Source of the DNA: Motiliproteus sp965230185
GTDB lineage: Bacteria; Pseudomonadota; Gammaproteobacteria; Pseudomonadales; Balneatricaceae
NCBI GenBank assembly: GCA_965230185.1
Contig: OZ245995.1
Coordinates: forward strand, 5,518,001-5,582,000
Direction: 5' to 3'
DNA length: 64,000 nt
Shown one piece after another: positions 36,403 to 45,760 of the stretch (position 1 is its first letter; every line of letters starts with the position of its first letter). The notes below the pieces were generated by a model. That model saw nothing but the letters and a program-made list of their open reading frames with translations. It ran no database searches and was not told where the DNA came from. Both the position numbers and the translations under genes were made by a program.

Positions 36403-37749
36403 ATGAGCAGATCCGTCCACGTCTCCCGTACGCCCAAAGACACCGGACCCGCCGCCTGGAACAGTATCATTCACCAGTCCGAGCCGTTTCCGGAACTGGA
36501 CAATCGCATCAGCGCCGACTGGGTGGTGGTCGGCGCCGGTTACGCCGGCATCGCCGCGGCCCGACGGCTGAGCCAGCTCGTCAACGGCGACCGCATCGTG
36601 CTGCTGGAAGCCTGCGGACTGGCGGAAGGGCCCGCCGGTCGCAACAGCGGCTTTATGATCGATCTGCCGCACGATCTGAATTCAAAGACCTATGCCGGCG
36701 CCCGGGACGAGGACCTGAAACAGATCCGTCTCAATCGCGCCGCCATCGATTTCGCCGCCGACATGGCCTCGGACTGGCAGATGCCGCCGGAGGTATTCCG
36801 GCGCACCGGCAAGGTGACCGGTGCCGCCTCACCGCGGGGTGAAAAACATATCAGCAGCTATCTGCAGCACCTCAGAGCACTGGATGAGGACTTTCAGCTG
36901 ATGGACGCCGTTGAGATGAAAGCTCTGACCGGCACTGACTATTACCGCCGGGGCCTGTTTACCCCGGGTGCAGCGATGATTCAGCCCGCGGCCTTTGTTC
37001 ACCGGGTCGCTCGCGGGCTGAGCCGGACGGTATCGATCTATGAACGCAGTCCGGTGATCGAGATGCAGCTGGGCAGGGACCATCTGCTGAAGACCCCCAG
37101 AGGCAGCGTCAGCGCCCGCAATGTCATTCTGGCGGTCAACGGACATATTCAGTCGTTCGGCTACTTCCCCAAAAAACTGCTGCACGCCTTTACCTACGCC
37201 TCCATGACCCGACCGCTGACTGCCGAGGAAGTGCGCCGGCTCGGCGGTGAAAGCGACTGGGGGGTACTGCCCGCTGACCCGATGGGCACCACCGTACGGC
37301 GAAGTTCCGATTTTATGGGCAGCGGCGATCGGATCACCGTCCGAAACCGCTTCACCCTCAATCAGTCACTGGAAGTCACGGACAAGCACATTCGCAATGT
37401 CGCAAGCACGCACGATCAGGCCTTCCGAGCCCGTTTTCCGATGCTCAGCGAGGTCCCCATGGAGCACCGCTGGGGTGGCCGGCTGTGCCTGTCGCTGAAC
37501 TCCGTACCCGCCTTCGGTGAGCTGGAGGAGAGGGTCTTCTCCGCCGCCTGTCAGAACGGGCTCGGCACCGTAAAAGGCACGATGTCCGGGATGATGGCCG
37601 CGGATCTGGCCACCGGTAACGATTCGCCGATGCTGCAGGATTACCGGGCCTACGATCAGCCAGGGCGACTGCCACCGGAACCCTTCCTGTCCATCGGCGC
37701 CAATGCCACCATGCGCTGGAAAGAGTGGCTGGCCGGGGTCGAGCTGTAA
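36403..37749 (+). CDS. FAD-dependent amine oxidoreductase, DadA/PuuB type
   Basis: Starting at ATG 36403, with GGAGCAGG upstream, the protein is 448 residues. The dinucleotide-binding motif VVVGAGYAGIAAARRL (about 41-56) identifies a DAO-type FAD domain, and NGLGTVKGTMSGMMAAD near the C-terminus closes the FAD site. Relatives oxidise gamma-glutamylputrescine, sarcosine, dimethylglycine or D-amino acids. Its place after an aldehyde dehydrogenase suggests oxidation of an amine to an aldehyde, perhaps the product of betaine demethylation. Confidence 0.88.
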   Translation: MSRSVHVSRTPKDTGPAAWNSIIHQSEPFPELDNRISADWVVVGAGYAGIAAARRLSQLVNGDRIVLLEACGLAEGPAGRNSGFMIDLPHDLNSKTYAGARDEDLKQIRLNRAAIDFAADMASDWQMPPEVFRRTGKVTGAASPRGEKHISSYLQHLRALDEDFQLMDAVEMKALTGTDYYRRGLFTPGAAMIQPAAFVHRVARGLSRTVSIYERSPVIEMQLGRDHLLKTPRGSVSARNVILAVNGHIQSFGYFPKKLLHAFTYASMTRPLTAEEVRRLGGESDWGVLPADPMGTTVRRSSDFMGSGDRITVRNRFTLNQSLEVTDKHIRNVASTHDQAFRARFPMLSEVPMEHRWGGRLCLSLNSVPAFGELEERVFSAACQNGLGTVKGTMSGMMAADLATGNDSPMLQDYRAYDQPGRLPPEPFLSIGANATMRWKEWLAGVEL

Positions 37750-37944
37750 GCCTCCCTGCCAGCCCGCCGGCCGACAATCTTCGAACTCTCACTCAGCGAT
37801 TCAGCAGCCAGAAACTGACTTTGCTCATTTCCTGCGCCGAACAGCACCGAAAAATGCAACCCGATGCCGCTTCCCGGCCTCCTGTCACCCTCAGGCTGTG
37901 GCAGAATCCCCCTCCTGAACCCGGGGATAATCCACGAGGCACCT

Positions 37945-39069
37945 ATGGCAGCACATCAGCGCAGTTCCACCTGCCCTTCCGAGGACGGGCGTATCGAGAT
38001 CATCGCCCATCAACGCAGTGCCGATCGGCTGCTGAATCTACTAAAAGGCTCACCACTGTTCACCTGCACCCTGGCTTCCACCGCCACCGCGCAGATTGAC
38101 GGTATATCTGCCGCCGGCGCCACCCCTGAAATGCGTCGCTACACCGCCGCCCTGGATGGCGAAGCGCTGGTTCAGGGTCGACCACTGTCACTGAACGAGA
38201 TTCCCAGGAGCCCCGAAGGGCCACCGAGTCCGGTAGTCATCAGTTGCGCCGCCCTGCGGCTGCTGAACCTGGAACCGATGGTTGTCGATGCGGGAACCGA
38301 AATTCCGCCGCTGGCCCCACGGCTGGCCCTGGGCGGGCAGCCGGGTCGTTGCATCAGTGGTGGCAGTGCGCTGTCACTGACGCCGGAATTCATTGAAAAC
38401 AGCAGCCGCACCGGCCGTGTGCTGGCTCAGCAGGCTCCCTGGCTGGTGCTGTCGGAGTCGGTTCCCGGCGGCACCACCACCGCGCTGGCACTGCTGGAGG
38501 GTCTGGGGTTCAGCGCCCGGGGCCGGGTCTCCTCCTCCATGCCCGGCGGCAATCATCATCTCAAGGAACAGCTGGTTGGCCGAGCTCTTGAGGCCGCCGC
38601 CCTGAGTTCCGACTGCTCCGCGCTGGACGTTGCCGCCGCCGTGGGAGACCCGATGCAGCCGGCGGTCGCCCTGATGGCGCTGGAGGCCAGTCGCACCACG
38701 CCGGTGATCCTGGGCGGCGGAACCCAGATGGCCGCCGTCGCCGCGCTGATCCAGCGGCTTTACGAGGAAGGCCATGCCGGCAACCTTGCCAATATCGGTC
38801 TGGCCACCACCGCCTGGGTGAGTCGTGACAGCAGCGCCGACCTGGCCGCGATTCTCAATCAGCTGCCCTTCCCCATGGCGGCCTTTGCCGCCTGTCTCGA
38901 CTTCAGTCGTTCCTCACTGCATCAGCTGCAGCGCTATGAAGAGGGGCTGGTCAAAGAGGGCGTCGGCGCCGGAGCCGCGGCTTTTGCCGCCTTTGTCAGC
39001 GGCGACATCAGTCATGATCGGCTGCTGGAGGAGATCGAGGCCGTAACCCTCAGCCTCGGAGCCGGCTGA
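37945..39069 (+). CDS. Nicotinate-nucleotide:dimethylbenzimidazole phosphoribosyltransferase-like protein (CobT-like, UPF0284 type)
   Basis: The ATG at 37945 follows CACGAGG and gives 374 residues. The pattern SESVPGGTTTALALLEGLG (170-188), SSSMPGGNH, VGDPMQP (233-239) and VILGGGTQMAAVAAL (254-268) matches the UPF0284 branch of CobT-like proteins known from archaea and cyanobacteria rather than classical Salmonella CobT. CobT activates the lower-ligand base of cobamides. There are no other cobalamin genes in the window. The location between two MttB-like genes suggests a role in supplying or remodelling the corrinoid of the methyltransferase system. That link is inference. Confidence 0.8.
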   Translation: MAAHQRSSTCPSEDGRIEIIAHQRSADRLLNLLKGSPLFTCTLASTATAQIDGISAAGATPEMRRYTAALDGEALVQGRPLSLNEIPRSPEGPPSPVVISCAALRLLNLEPMVVDAGTEIPPLAPRLALGGQPGRCISGGSALSLTPEFIENSSRTGRVLAQQAPWLVLSESVPGGTTTALALLEGLGFSARGRVSSSMPGGNHHLKEQLVGRALEAAALSSDCSALDVAAAVGDPMQPAVALMALEASRTTPVILGGGTQMAAVAALIQRLYEEGHAGNLANIGLATTAWVSRDSSADLAAILNQLPFPMAAFAACLDFSRSSLHQLQRYEEGLVKEGVGAGAAAFAAFVSGDISHDRLLEEIEAVTLSLGAG

Positions 39070-39154
39070 CTACCACAGCTCAGCCGGCGCACTGCAGTTT
39101 TCTACTGAATGCGGGTGTTCAGGAATCGTTCTGAATTACCGAGTTTTCTGACAT

Positions 39155-40152
39155 CTCCTTTTCGCCCCGACGGCGAGTTAAGGTCTTTGGGCGTCCAAAG
39201 ACCTTAACAATCCAAAACCGCCCCTGCTGTTTGGCTGGCTTCGCCAGCTTCCCTGCGCATTTCGCCTGCAAATGGGTGCTGCGACAGGTGCAGCCTGAAC
39301 AGCTTCAGCTGGCCCGGAGGGTTGGTGCCCGCACCAATAACCGAGGCCGCTTTGCGGCCTCAAACAGTCCTCGCACTGATCCATTTACAAGCTGCAATGC
39401 TCGGCTGCACAGAAGGGAAGACTGAGTCCGTGCCAGCAATCAACTCTGCTATTACATGCAAGCTAACTCAGAACTAGCCGCTGGCACCCAATTTCCCCTT
39501 TGCCACCGCCGAGCCCCGCAGGCTGAAGCGGGATTAAGCAAGCGCTTGTCTGAGGCCGCAGGCCGAGTTCGCGCAGCGCCCGCTTCCGGCGAGGAGTGAG
39601 GGAAGCCGAAGGCCGGCGGCATGGGCGGGCTTTCTTTGCTTCTGTTTCTTTGGCCCGCGGCAAAGAAATGAAGGCGCCCGAGGGCGCAATCTGTACGATC
39701 AACTGTGTTCTGTAATGTAAGAAGAACTCTGGTTTCGAGTTCGTTGGTAGTCCGCTTTTCGCCCTGACGGCGAGTTAAGGTCTTTGGGCGTCCAAAGACC
39801 TTAACAATCCAAAACCGCCCCTGCTGTTTGGCTGGCTTCGCCAGCTTCCCTGTGCATTTCGCCTGCAAATGGGTGCTGCGACAGGTGCAGCCTGAACAGC
39901 TTCAGCTGGCCCGGAGGGTTGGTGCCCGCACCAATAACCGAGGCCGCTTCGCGGCCTCAAACAGTCCTCGCACTGATCCATTTACAGGCTGCAATGCTCG
40001 GCAGCACAGAAGGGGAGATTGAGCCCGTGCCAGCAATCAACTCTGCTATTACATGCAAATTAACACAGAACTATCAGCCGGCACCTGTCACCCTTTGCTA
40101 CCGCCGAGCCCCGCAGGCCGAGTTCGCGCAGCGCCCGGCTGGGCGCAACCCT
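39155..40152 (-). repeat. Repeat cluster 2: one full and one shortened copy, inverted relative to cluster 1
   Basis: The sequence is the reverse complement of the unit seen at 24.1-25.7 kb. Copy 1 (about 39155-39700) has the palindrome at 39177-39208 and the hairpin TTTCTTTGG-N6-GCAAAGAAA at 39645-39668. Copy 2 (about 39755-40152) has the palindrome at 39774-39805 but lacks the second hairpin. With the following region to 40474 it makes a 1.4-kb gap without a supported gene. Confidence 0.9.
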
Positions 40153-40474
40153 GACCATCGTTCAACCCTCCCAAATCCTGACGCACACATTACCTGTTGT
40201 TTTTAATTGCATTTTCTATCCAACCATCAACGATTGAAGACCTCTCTGGTAACAGAAACCTGCTCAAAGCAGCCATTCCCCCATTCCCGACAATGACGCT
40301 CAGACACAGATCAAAGTCGCTCGCAGATCAGCCCGCCGCTATCGGGCCCACCATACTGGCGTGAGATGTATCTGATCAGGCTGTCGGCCCCGGCCTTGTG
40401 CTACCGGTCACCACAGGCCGGAGCATCGACACCAGAGTCCAGGGTATGCACGAATAAGACGGAGTAATAATAAG

Positions 40475-42040
40475 ATGAGCGAAACAGAAGCCCCAGTACG
40501 TGGACGGCGCGGCCGTCGTGGTCGCGCAGGTCGTCGGTCCGAAAGCCAGGCCGCCGCACCGGCCGCCCCGTATATCACCCGCAACATCCCCTACTTCGAA
40601 GTCCTGGACGACGAAGGCCTGAGCCTGATTGAACAGAATGCCGACACCATCCTCGAAGAGGTGGGTATTGAGTTCCGGGATGACCCTGAATCGCTGCAGA
40701 TCTGGAAGGATGCAGGTGCCGACGTCAATGGCGAACTGGTTCGTTTCCCCCGTGGCATGTGTCGCTCCATTATCCAGGCCTCCGCGCCCCGCGAGTACAC
40801 CCAGCATGCCCGCAACCCGGCTCGCAGCGTCCGGGTCGGTGGTAAAAACACGGTCTTTGTACCGGCCTACGGCTGCCCCTTTGTCTACGACATGGACAAC
40901 GGCCGCCGCTACGCCACCATCGAAGACTTCCGTAACTTCGTCAAGCTGGCCTACATGTCGCCCAGCCTGCACCACTCCGGCGGCACCATCTGCGAGCCGG
41001 TGGACCTGCCGGTCAACAAGCGCCACTTCGACATGATCTACTCCCACATGAAGTACTCCGACAAGTGCTTTATGGGATCGGTCACGGCACCCGAGCGGGC
41101 GGAAGATACTGTCGAGATGTGTAAGATCCTGTTCGGCGATAACTATATCGATCCGGAAACCGGCAAGCCCAGGACCATTACCACCAGTCTGATCAATGCC
41201 AACTCACCGATGACCTTCGACGACACCATGCTCGGTGCCGCCAAGGTCTATGCCCGCAACAACCAGGCCTGTGTGGTGACTCCCTTTATCCTTGCCGGTG
41301 CCATGTCGCCGGTGACGGTTGCCGGCACCGCCGCTCAGTCGCTGGCCGAAGCCATGGCGGGCATGGCCTTCGTCCAGCTGGTTAATCCCGGTGCACCGGT
41401 GGTGATGGGCAGCTTTGCCAGCTCCATCTCCATGCAGTCCGGCGCTCCCACCTTCGGTACTCCGGAACCGGCACTGGTGCTCTATGTGATGGCCGCGCTG
41501 GCGCGTCGTCTGGGTGTACCTTTCCGTTCCGGTGGCGGCTTCTGCGCCGCCAAGGTTCCTGATGCCCAGGCCGGGGTCGAGTCGGTCAGCACCCTGATCC
41601 CCACCGCGCTGGCGGGCGTCAACTTCGCCCTTCACACCGCCGGCTGGCAGGAAGGCGGGCTGGTGATGGGCTACGAGAAATTCGTGATGGATGCCGACCA
41701 GGCCGGCATGATGGAAACCATGCTGAAAGGCGTTGATCTTTCCGACAACGGTCAGGCGCTGGATGCCATTCGCGAAGTGGGTCCCGGCAATCACTTCCTC
41801 GGCTGTGCCCACACTCAGGCTAACTTCAAGACCGCCTTCTACCGCTCACCGCTGGCGGACAACAACAGCTTCGAGCAGTGGGAATCGGAAGGCAGTAAGA
41901 CCCAGGAGCAGCGGGCTAACGCCTACTGGAAGAAGCAGCTGGCCGACTACCAGGCCCCGGAGCTGGATCCGGCCATCGACGAAGCGCTGCTGGATTATAT
42001 GGAGCGCCGTAAGTCCTCCTTCCCCGACTCCAACATCTGA
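40475..42040 (+). CDS. Trimethylamine methyltransferase (MttB) superfamily protein, non-pyrrolysine, likely glycine betaine type
   Basis: The 521-residue MttB-superfamily protein is uninterrupted by an amber codon. Shared core motifs with the paralogue at 28255 include GGTICEPVDLPV, YSHMKYSDKCFMG and NNSFEQWESEGSKT. Expected reaction: methyl transfer from a quaternary amine, most likely glycine betaine or a close relative, to the Co(I) corrinoid protein encoded at 49088. The N-terminus has eight Arg between residues 9 and 21 (RGRRGRRGRAGRR). It is followed by a terminator and a GbdR-like regulator, and opposes the operon encoding the rest of the methyl-transfer system. Confidence 0.88.
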   Translation: MSETEAPVRGRRGRRGRAGRRSESQAAAPAAPYITRNIPYFEVLDDEGLSLIEQNADTILEEVGIEFRDDPESLQIWKDAGADVNGELVRFPRGMCRSIIQASAPREYTQHARNPARSVRVGGKNTVFVPAYGCPFVYDMDNGRRYATIEDFRNFVKLAYMSPSLHHSGGTICEPVDLPVNKRHFDMIYSHMKYSDKCFMGSVTAPERAEDTVEMCKILFGDNYIDPETGKPRTITTSLINANSPMTFDDTMLGAAKVYARNNQACVVTPFILAGAMSPVTVAGTAAQSLAEAMAGMAFVQLVNPGAPVVMGSFASSISMQSGAPTFGTPEPALVLYVMAALARRLGVPFRSGGGFCAAKVPDAQAGVESVSTLIPTALAGVNFALHTAGWQEGGLVMGYEKFVMDADQAGMMETMLKGVDLSDNGQALDAIREVGPGNHFLGCAHTQANFKTAFYRSPLADNNSFEQWESEGSKTQEQRANAYWKKQLADYQAPELDPAIDEALLDYMERRKSSFPDSNI

Positions 42041-42071
42041 TCCCGGTAGTCACCCCAGAATGACCCGTCCG

Positions 42072-42110
42072 GACACCGCGGTGATGGCAACATCCCGCGG
42101 TGTCGCTTTT
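42072..42110 (+). terminator. Rho-independent terminator after the MttB-like gene
   Basis: GACACCGCGG pairs perfectly with CCGCGGTGTC (42095-42104) across a 13-nt loop, followed by GCTTTT. It ends the transcript 32 bp after the stop. Confidence 0.75.
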
Positions 42111-42327
42111 GTCCATTCCTGTGCCTGTTCAAATCCCATTCGACAGCGAGCCACTGCCCCGGCTACATCACCGACGAGCCTTCCCCTTACCTTTTTGGCG
42201 GAAAGTTAACCGAATAACACCGGGCAGACTATTTGCTGACCAGGGTATATCCTTAGTTTGAACGAGATCCTCGTACCCATTGGTCTAAGAGAGGATATTC
42301 AGTCACAGAAGTGTCGTATAGCGGCAG

Positions 42328-42354
42328 TTTGTAAATTGACTTAGTCCTTACAAA
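42328..42354. promoter_or_regulatory. Inverted repeat TTTGTAA-N13-TTACAAA upstream of the GbdR-like gene
   Basis: A perfect 7-bp inverted repeat 70 bp before the start at 42425. It resembles the repeats at 5554-5690 before another GlxA-family gene, so autoregulation by this regulator type is plausible. Confidence 0.5.
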
Positions 42355-42424
42355 TTGGGATGTTATGCGCTGTTTTTTTGCTGCACCTGAATCCCGATTC
42401 ACTCCTGAAAGGCAAGCAGAAAAG

Positions 42425-43411
42425 ATGTCGTCTGAACAGAAAAAAATCACCCCGGTTCGCTACGGTTTCCTGCTGGTACCGAACTATTCGATGATCGCAG
42501 TCAGCTCGGCGATCGAACCTCTGCGTATGGCCAACCGGCTGGCTGAGGATAAGCTCTACGAATGGCCGGTGATGACCCTGGACGGTGAACCGGTCGCCGC
42601 CAGCAACGGCCTGGGAATCGCCCCGGACTGTGCGATGGCTGATGCCGGCCGCCTGGATGTGCTCTTCGTCTGCTCCGGGGTCGATGTCTCCGGTGCCTAC
42701 TCGAAGGCCCTGCACAACACTCTCAACACACTGGCCAGCCAGAAGCTCACTCTCGGCGGGATCTGCACCGGCACCTACCTGCTGGCGCGCTCGGGACTGA
42801 TGGACGGCTATCGCTGCACCATTCACTGGGAGAATATGGCCAGCATGCGGGAGGAGTATCCTCAGGTGCTGATCAATGATGAACTGTTTGAGATCGACCG
42901 CGACCGGGTCACCTGCGCCGGCGGCAGCGCGCCGCTGGACATGATGCTGCAGCTGATTACCGACAGCAACGGTGCCACCCTGTCAGTCAACATCTCCGAG
43001 CAGTTTATGTGCGACCGTATTCGTGGCCGCCATGACCGTCAGCGCATCCCGCTTCAGCTGCAGCTGGGTACCAACCAGACCAAGCTGACCGATGCGGTCA
43101 CCCTGATGGAAGCCAATATCGAAGAACCGATCAGTCTGGAAGAGCTGTCCGGACTGGTGGGGGTTTCACGCCGCCAGCTGGAACGGCTGTTCCAGCGCTA
43201 CCTCAACTGCGTACCCACCCGCTACTACATGGATCTGCGACTGAAACGGGCCCGTCAGCTGCTGCTGCAGACCGATAAACCGATCATCGATGTGGCGCTG
43301 GCCTGCGGCTTTGTCTCCGCCCCCCATTTCAGCAAATGTTATCGGGACTTCTTCGGCATTCCACCCCGGGATGATCGCCATCTGAAGAAAAAAGGAGAGA
43401 AACCGGCCTGA
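42425..43411 (+). CDS. GbdR/CdhR-like GlxA-family transcriptional regulator
   Basis: From ATG 42425 the protein is 328 residues; an ATG at 42365 would add 20. The DJ-1-like domain reads YGFLLVPNYSMIAVSSAIEPLRMANRL and ICTGTYLLARSGLMDGY, and the HTH reads LEELSGLVGVSRRQLERLFQ and IIDVALACGFVSAPHFSKCY. Of the four GlxA-type proteins here it looks closest to Pseudomonas GbdR, which senses glycine betaine and dimethylglycine and activates gbcAB. Its location in the middle of the methyltransferase block fits that role. Confidence 0.88.
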   Translation: MSSEQKKITPVRYGFLLVPNYSMIAVSSAIEPLRMANRLAEDKLYEWPVMTLDGEPVAASNGLGIAPDCAMADAGRLDVLFVCSGVDVSGAYSKALHNTLNTLASQKLTLGGICTGTYLLARSGLMDGYRCTIHWENMASMREEYPQVLINDELFEIDRDRVTCAGGSAPLDMMLQLITDSNGATLSVNISEQFMCDRIRGRHDRQRIPLQLQLGTNQTKLTDAVTLMEANIEEPISLEELSGLVGVSRRQLERLFQRYLNCVPTRYYMDLRLKRARQLLLQTDKPIIDVALACGFVSAPHFSKCYRDFFGIPPRDDRHLKKKGEKPA

Positions 43412-43416
43412 GCCGG

Positions 43417-43443
43417 CATCGACGACCCGACGGGCCGTCGATG
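43417..43443. terminator. Hairpin between convergent GbdR-like and ramA-like genes
   Basis: CATCGACG and CGTCGATG pair, with a further CCC/GGG inside. There is no long U-run, so this is a weak bidirectional terminator candidate in a 55-bp convergent gap. Confidence 0.45.
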
Positions 43444-43466
43444 TTAGTAAGAGAATAGCCTGCGCT

Positions 43467-45542
43467 TCAGCCGGCCCGGCGAGAGCGGGCCCTGCGGCGT
43501 CCGCGTCCGACACCGGTAGTCGCTGCGGTTGCTGTCACCGTCCGTGCCGGCAGCTCCACCAGCGCTCCCAGCTGCGTAAAATCATCACTGCCGTGAGGCA
43601 ACGCCATCGCCTTGACGAAATGATCCTGGAAGCTGGCTTCGGTGGCGGTCTCTATCTTCTCGACTCGCCGCAGTACCGCTTCAATCTCGTCCCGCTGATG
43701 GCGATTCAGCAGTGCGATGCGGGCCCCGGTGCCGGCGGCATTGCCGACCGGTCCGACATTCTCCAGATTACAGTCAGGTATCAGCCCCAGCACCATCGCA
43801 TACTTAACGTCGATATGGCTGCCGAAGGCGCCGGCCAGGGCGATACGATCGACGGCACTGACACCCAGATGATCCATCAGCAGCCGGATACCGGCATAGA
43901 GCGCGGCCTTGGCCAGCTGGATGGCACGGACATCGTTCTGGGTCAGCTTCAGGGTCTTTTCACCCTCGTGGAGCAGGTAGACGAAGGTACGGCCATCGGC
44001 AACCACACGCGGTGTCTTCTCCGCCATGGCCGGGTCGATCACCCCTTCAGAATTGATCACTCCGGCCAGGAACAGCTCGGCGATCAACTCGATAATGCCG
44101 GACCCACAGATACCACTGACTCCGATTTTTCGGGTCTTGCGGGCGAAATCGGGATGATCGGACCAGAGGTCGCAACCGATCACCTTAAAGCGGGGCTCCA
44201 GCGTCTCACGGTCGATCCGCACCCGTTCGACGGCACCGGAGGCGGCCCGCTGACCGCAGCTGATCTGGGCGCCTTCGAAGGCGGGCCCCGTGGGGCTGGA
44301 GGCCGCCAGCAGACGATGGCGATTACCCAGCACGATCTCGGCATTGGTACCGACATCCACCAGCAGGGTGACCTCATCCGTCAGGTCGGGTCGTTCTGCC
44401 AGAATCACGCCGGCGGTATCGGCGCCGATATGACCGGCGATACAGGGCAGGATAAAGGCCCGGGCCCCGGGATGCAGGTTCAGCTCCAGCTCAGCGGCTT
44501 TCAGACTCAGCGGCCGGTCGGTGGCCAGCGCAAAAGGCGCCGACCCCAGTGGCGTCGGATCGATCCCCAGCAGCAGGTGGTGCATGATGGGGTTACAGAC
44601 GATGGTCAGCTCCAGGATATCTCCGGCATCGATGCCCGCCTTATCTGCCGCTTCATGGGCCAGGTCGGCAAAGGCTTCACGCACCGCCCGGGTCATTTCC
44701 CGATCACCGCCATCATTCATCATCACGTAGGAGACCCGGCTCATCAGGTCTTCACCAAAGCGAATCTGAGGATTCATCACCGCCGAGGAGGAGACCACCA
44801 CCCCCTCTTCAAGATCACAGAGGTGGGCAGCGATCGTAGTGGAACCCAGGTCCACCGCCAGCCCGTACAGCCGTTCTTTATGGCCCGGCCAGACGGCAAT
44901 AATTTCGGCATCGTCATCACTGCCATGGTGAACCGCCACCGACAACGTTCTGTCACCGCTTTTCAGCGCCGGCTGCAGCTGCTGCAGCACCGACAGGTCA
45001 CATCGGGGAGTCAGCGGCCGCTCGAACTGCTTCTCCAGCTCCCACTGCACACGGCGCAGGTCCGACGCCGGCTCATCCATATCCGGTACCGAAACGCTGA
45101 CCCGATACAGCCGTACTGCCGGATCGCGGTCGATCTCCAGCGCCGTGGCTTCTTTAACGATATGTTGCTTATGGATCTGGCTGCCTGACGGGATATCGAC
45201 CACCATATCCCCCAGAATCTGAGCCGCACAGCCAAGGCGACGCCCCTTAGTCAGCACCTGATCCTTGCTTTCCGCTTCCAGTTCGGAAGGATCGGAAAGG
45301 TGCTCCGGCCGCGAGCTGATGCTGTGCTTGGGAAACTCCCCCACGCTGTGCACCACCTGACAACGACCACAGAGCCCCCGGCCGCCGCAACTGGACTCCA
45401 GATCCACGCCCAGTTGCTGAGCGGCCTGGAGCACCGAGGTTCCCAGCGGAAAATCCCCCCGCAGACCTGAGGGTGTAAAAACAACCGTTACGGTTTCTCC
45501 GGACACCGTAACGTCAGAGACTATCGCTTCAGATTCAGGCAT
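43467..45542 (-). CDS. Corrinoid-activating ASKHA ATPase with 2Fe-2S domain, RamA-like
   Basis: The protein (691 aa from ATG 45542; ATG 45551 is an alternative) has an N-terminal plant-type ferredoxin domain with Cys-x5-Cys-x2-Cys and a fourth Cys about 43 residues later, then an ASKHA domain (DUF4445) with YGLAVDLGSTTIAAHL and LLVDVGTNAEIVLG. Such proteins use ATP and electrons to return inactive Co(II) corrinoid to Co(I). It is the expected repair partner of the corrinoid protein at 49088. The C-terminus is an Arg-rich tail (RGRRRARSRR). It has its own upstream region after a terminator. Confidence 0.9.
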   Translation of the reverse strand: MPESEAIVSDVTVSGETVTVVFTPSGLRGDFPLGTSVLQAAQQLGVDLESSCGGRGLCGRCQVVHSVGEFPKHSISSRPEHLSDPSELEAESKDQVLTKGRRLGCAAQILGDMVVDIPSGSQIHKQHIVKEATALEIDRDPAVRLYRVSVSVPDMDEPASDLRRVQWELEKQFERPLTPRCDLSVLQQLQPALKSGDRTLSVAVHHGSDDDAEIIAVWPGHKERLYGLAVDLGSTTIAAHLCDLEEGVVVSSSAVMNPQIRFGEDLMSRVSYVMMNDGGDREMTRAVREAFADLAHEAADKAGIDAGDILELTIVCNPIMHHLLLGIDPTPLGSAPFALATDRPLSLKAAELELNLHPGARAFILPCIAGHIGADTAGVILAERPDLTDEVTLLVDVGTNAEIVLGNRHRLLAASSPTGPAFEGAQISCGQRAASGAVERVRIDRETLEPRFKVIGCDLWSDHPDFARKTRKIGVSGICGSGIIELIAELFLAGVINSEGVIDPAMAEKTPRVVADGRTFVYLLHEGEKTLKLTQNDVRAIQLAKAALYAGIRLLMDHLGVSAVDRIALAGAFGSHIDVKYAMVLGLIPDCNLENVGPVGNAAGTGARIALLNRHQRDEIEAVLRRVEKIETATEASFQDHFVKAMALPHGSDDFTQLGALVELPARTVTATAATTGVGRGRRRARSRRAG

Positions 45543-45588
45543 ATACAGCACCTTTTGTTGTCAGTTATCGGCTTCTGATTCGATTCTG

Positions 45589-45614
45589 AGGTATTGCCCC
45601 GAATGGCAATACCT
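45589..45614. promoter_or_regulatory. Perfect 10-bp palindrome upstream of the ramA-like gene
   Basis: AGGTATTGCC-N6-GGCAATACCT lies about 47 bp before the ramA-like ATG. It has no U-run, so an operator is more likely than a terminator. Confidence 0.5.
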
Positions 45615-45621
45615 GAAAACC

Positions 45622-45656
45622 GAAAAAGGTGCGTCACGCCTCTCGGCTAACGCACC
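45622..45656 (-). terminator. Rho-independent terminator of the corrinoid/C1 operon
   Basis: On the minus strand GGTGCGT pairs with ACGCACC and is followed by TTTTTC. It lies 105 bp beyond the methyl-THF methyltransferase stop and separates that operon from the ramA-like gene. Confidence 0.7.
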
Positions 45657-45760
45657 CTGCAATCCATCGTTGCTCAGAACTGATCACACACCTCCGGTGT
45701 TTGATGCCGGTGCATGGCTCACGCCTGCTGCACCGGCATTATCACCGGGTGACGAGCTCC

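Noticed and set aside
28255..42040. Pyrrolysine use in the MttB-like genes
   Set aside because: Both frames are uninterrupted and no pyl genes are present; they are the non-pyrrolysine type.
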